Positions 60,901-64,000 of a DNA stretch of 64,000 nt are shown here, in pieces. Numbering within the stretch: the first letter of the stretch is position 1; each line of letters begins with the position of its first letter. This stretch comes from Protonemura montana. Lineage: Eukaryota > Arthropoda > Insecta > Plecoptera > Nemouridae. The notes beneath the pieces are model-generated. The model made no database searches, was not told the origin of the DNA, and worked only from the letters and a program-made list of their open reading frames with translations. Position numbers and translations under genes: made by a program. Location of the stretch: the NCBI GenBank assembly GCA_947568835.1, contig OX387603.1, positions 5,678,701 to 5,742,700 on the forward strand, in the 5' to 3' direction.

Positions 60901-63900
60901 GCGAACTAGCACGCGTTTTTTGCTCGCCGTACTCTGTGCAGTTGGCGAACAATTGAATCTGCACAGCCACGACGCTGGCCTTTTGGCCGACTGCTACGTT
61001 CTTACAACCTCCGGCTAGCTAGACGCAGAGACGTCCCACTGCTGCTGTAGTCGAAGACTTCGATACTGCTGCTAGAATGAGGCGGTGTCTGTCTATGATG
61101 TGCCTGCAATGGATTCCATTGACCGTTTTATCTTTTCGAAAAAGGATTTGCGGCTAAAAAATGCATCGTTTACCGGCGCGGTAAAGCGTGATAGCAGCAT
61201 GGATTGTAAATTTTAAACTTACAAATCAAATCAACAAATTCAACATAACTAGTTGAACGTTTGGCAAGCCATGCCTAGAACTGTAATACATCGATGGTTA
61301 GTTTCCCAAATTGGTTTTATGAACCCAGCTTGGCACGGGTCATGCAGCAAGCTAATAGAGGTCAAACAGAAGGGGGGGGGGGGGGGGAGGGGGTGCTTTA
61401 TCACTTGTTTGTTTATTGCGTCAGACTCTTTGATTGGCTCTAATTTAGTTTGAACCCAGTTTTGATGAATGTCAGACCTAACAAGACTAGAGAACTGTTT
61501 TTATGAGTACAAATCACTCTGTTTATTTATAATGATTACTATGATTCTCCATGACTTCTGAGGGCTCTCTTATTGCATTTGTATACTTTCTCACTCCTTG
61601 GAGATATGCAAGGGATGTTCTGTTGGAGGGTTTGAGATAAGGTCATGCAGGGGGCAACCCTGAGCCACAAAGCCTAATGTCTTGAAGCTGTTTGGGAAAA
61701 CCAAAATCCACTGGTCACAGTTTCCACTTAAATTCCATATCACAATTTTTTTCATCTTTTCTAGTTTTCTCTCAAGTTTTTATCTTCTTAGAGTTTATAT
61801 AATATTAAAAATAAAACACTTAATGTTTGGTGAGCACAGACATTTTCAATCTCCTTCTTCAGTGTAAGAGCTTCTAATGGCCAGGTTGCTTGCAGATACT
61901 TCCTCAGTAATAATAATAATGATAATATATTTATTTCCCAGATTGATCATTTGTACGCAATATTGGTTTGTCATTTATAAAAAAAAAAATATAATATAGT
62001 CACTTATATTGTAAAATCACTTATATTGTAAAAACATTTATCAATTAAAAATGTAGCACCTCTGCATCCTCTGCAGTACCAGCAGAGGATGACATATTCG
62101 TTTGAGAAGTCACAGTTGCGCTAACCGTTTTTTTTTTTTTTTTTCAGGGTGCAAGTGGGTGCTCCCTAATCTGGAGCTCCAATCGCTCGGGGCGACGGAG
62201 GGAGCCGCGCTGGCCGCCACCAGGGAGCAGCATGCGCGTGCCGCCTCCGTGGCCGACCCCAAGCTGGCCGACCTCAACGTCATCATACAGGTAGCTGGCG
62301 TGAAGTCCTTGCATAGCCAAACCCCTTTGAGATGGCATTATTTGCTAAATAATTTAGTCTTGTCTCACTCATGCTGCTGATCGTTGAAACGGTTTAATTA
62401 GTCAAACCCTCTCTCTAATTCTGTTTATTATAATTTGTTCCCACAGAATATTTCTTAATTGCTAGCAACAATTTATTTCACCTAACTGTACCCTCACAAA
62501 GGCAGTATATCAATGCAAGTTCTGGTCTTGTCAGAAATCAATTATCCTCGAATATTTAAAATTCCAGGATGGTCTCCGAAGGGGTTGGTCGATTTTTGAA
62601 AGAAGATCATTTTTAATTGGCATAAAAGGCAGGGATTTTTCAACCCATTGAATTGAGGTAGCTGAGTTTGGGTGCTGTGGCAGGCTTCTTTCCAGGCAAC
62701 TCTTCCACTTTGCTTTATCTTCCTGCACTTGTTGTTGACCATGCCTAACCGTCCCCGACTGCCTGCAGGTTGGCGAGGCGCGCACCCTTACGACGGCCGA
62801 GCTGATCGAACAGTTAGAGGGGCGCGAAGACAGCCCGGATCCGGAACAGGATCTAGTGGAAGACACAACGCGGTGCCCGGCGCGGGCGCCGGCGCCGTGT
62901 GGGCTAGCCACGCGTCTGGCCGAGCCGCGGACGTACCCACCTGACGCATCACGGCTCAACAACCTCCACGAGTCCACCCCAAAACTGCGGTCCGAGTCGA
63001 AACCGGAGCCGAGAACCGAGCCAAAGGTCAAGGTGCGAAACGTCGATTTCAAGATGGTGCGTTCTTACGGGAAAGTAGACGGTGCGGAAGCCCGTAGGGT
63101 CAGCGTAGAACCCGAGACGAACAGTTTGGGACAAGCGAATCACGTGCAAGACGGAGTTGTCGTAAAAACAATTCGATTGGTGAACGACGTTGCTTCGAAT
63201 CTGAAAGTGCTGCTGCCGCAGACAAAGGCGTGCGTGGCTGCTGCTGTTCCGCCGCCAGCTGTTGCCAAGGTTCTAGACGCCATAGCTGATGCAAAAACGG
63301 TACGAGTCGAGACCGCTGCGACAAAGACGGTGTTGACTTTGGTTCCTGAAACCAAGGTGGTAAAGTTCGAAATGCCGGTGGCAATAAAAACGGTCGATCC
63401 GTCTTCAATACGTATCCTATCGCCGCCAATCGTGGAGAATCCCATAGCAGCGAAGCTCGAGCCAAAATACGAGCAGCCACAGTCGATAAAAACTCTGCTA
63501 GCCGCTATTTCTGACCGGATATCAGAACCTAAATTGCCGACGCAAGAGACCAAAACCTTTCTTCCAGTGAAGGTAGAAACTCCTGCAAAAATGCTTGTGC
63601 CCTTGGCTGAACACAAGCCTACGATCAAAACGTTAATGCCCGTGGCCATTGAGCACTCGACATCCGTGAAGATCGTGCCGTTAAAGACGGAGTCTGCGAT
63701 AAAGACTCTAATGCCACTGAAAGCTGAGCCTGTACTGAAAACTCTGGTTCCTCTTCGGTCTGAGCCGGGGATCAAGACTTTGATGCCTTTGAAGACGGAG
63801 TCAGGCGTGAAGACGCTGATGCCGCTCAAGTCTGAGCCGGGAATCAAGACTCTGATGCCGGTTACAAAGGAATGCGTTGGTCTGGCGATGGCAAAAGCTG

Positions 63901-63961
63901 GGAAACCCCCAACGACCCTGGGGATGCGGCCGGGGTCTCCCGGTAGGAAACGAGATAACAG
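57997..63961 (+). CDS. Unrecognised gene, first three coding exons (3' end outside window)
   Basis: Exons: 57997-58045, 62148-62290, 62769-63961 (donor gtaagt, phase 2; continues past the edge); phases agree. The start is inferred from MSETAMRKEHLDNLLVG, which splices exactly in phase to CKWVLPNLELQSLGATEGAA. Exon 2 continues with an Ala-rich, helix-prone stretch (ADPKLADLNVIIQ), and exon 3 opens VGEARTLTTAELIEQLEGRE. The rest of exon 3 (about 330 aa) is low-complexity and rich in Lys, Val, Thr and Pro. It becomes a degenerate repeat of roughly 12-13 residues, consensus (S/P)xIKTLMPLKxEP, over 63600-63870. No membrane segment or catalytic motif is seen. Exon 2 and the start of exon 3 look like the conserved part, but no family was recognised. 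Confidence 0.62.
58046..62147. other. Long first intron of the downstream gene
   Basis: Apart from CpG-rich patches at about 58140-58270, 59590-59720 and 60840-60920, which could be alternative promoters or regulatory DNA, and a run of 16 G at 61372-61387, no gene or repeat family was identified. Short ORFs on both strands lack support. Confidence 0.4.
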
Positions 63962-64000
63962 GTAAGTGCTGGCGTTTTTAAGTTTTTGGGTCGTCACTCG

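Noticed and set aside
63140..63997. 285-codon minus-strand ORF
   Set aside because: Shadow of the low-complexity exon 3 of the plus-strand gene; no supporting signals.

Overview
The window is animal (metazoan) nuclear DNA, most likely from an invertebrate. Genes are split by GT-AG introns whose reading phases agree at every junction I rebuilt. GC-richer exons sit in AT-rich introns and spacers that hold LINE, Penelope-like, SINE and DNA-transposon debris. The species cannot be named from sequence alone.

Layout: (1) 1-815, minus strand: 5' part of a THAP zinc-finger gene running off the left edge, with a duplicated CRE-like motif upstream. (2) 5086-11458, plus: a complete RANBP3 homologue (Ran-binding nuclear export cofactor), with one GC-AG intron and a uORF overlapping its first in-frame start codon. 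(3) 14479-24340, plus: an unrecognised eight-exon gene (about 1371 aa) whose largest exon contains about 64 copies of a 15-bp minisatellite. (4) 25588-37362, plus: a complete nucleostemin-family GTPase (GNL3/GNL3L) with the circularly permuted G4-G1-G3 order. (5) 38585-48606, plus: a complete coatomer gamma subunit gene (COPG), 17 coding exons, 873 aa. (6) 53330-53673, minus: a two-exon MANBAL homologue of 82 aa. (7) 57997-63961, plus: the first three coding exons of an unrecognised gene that leaves the right edge, with a CpG-rich, CRE-containing segment upstream.

The mobile-element content is the most unusual part. A non-autonomous hAT-like element (imperfect terminal inverted repeats starting TAGAGCC, 8-bp target duplication) is present twice. 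The copy at 49892-51270 is uninterrupted. The copy at 30083-35553, inside a GNL3 intron, has been split by a 4.1-kb autonomous DNA transposon (30366-34476) with inverted repeats of about 475 bp, a TAAA target duplication and an intact 860-aa transposase ORF (tentatively Sola-like). The uninterrupted copy preserves the empty insertion site, so the nested boundaries are defined to the base. Other relics are two minus-strand LINE 3' ends of one family, a plus-strand LINE 3' end, two SINEs with 5S-rRNA-like heads and a decayed Penelope-like element.

The genes are housekeeping functions of nuclear export (RANBP3), nucleolar/ribosome biology (GNL3) and Golgi vesicle coats (COPG), with no sign of a shared pathway. 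The most curious coding feature is the 15-bp repeat exon. Splice phase and flanking sequence place it in a Gln-Leu-Pro frame, yet the common differences between repeat units are silent only in a different frame (Pro-Thr-Val-Ala-Lys) and its antisense counterpart.
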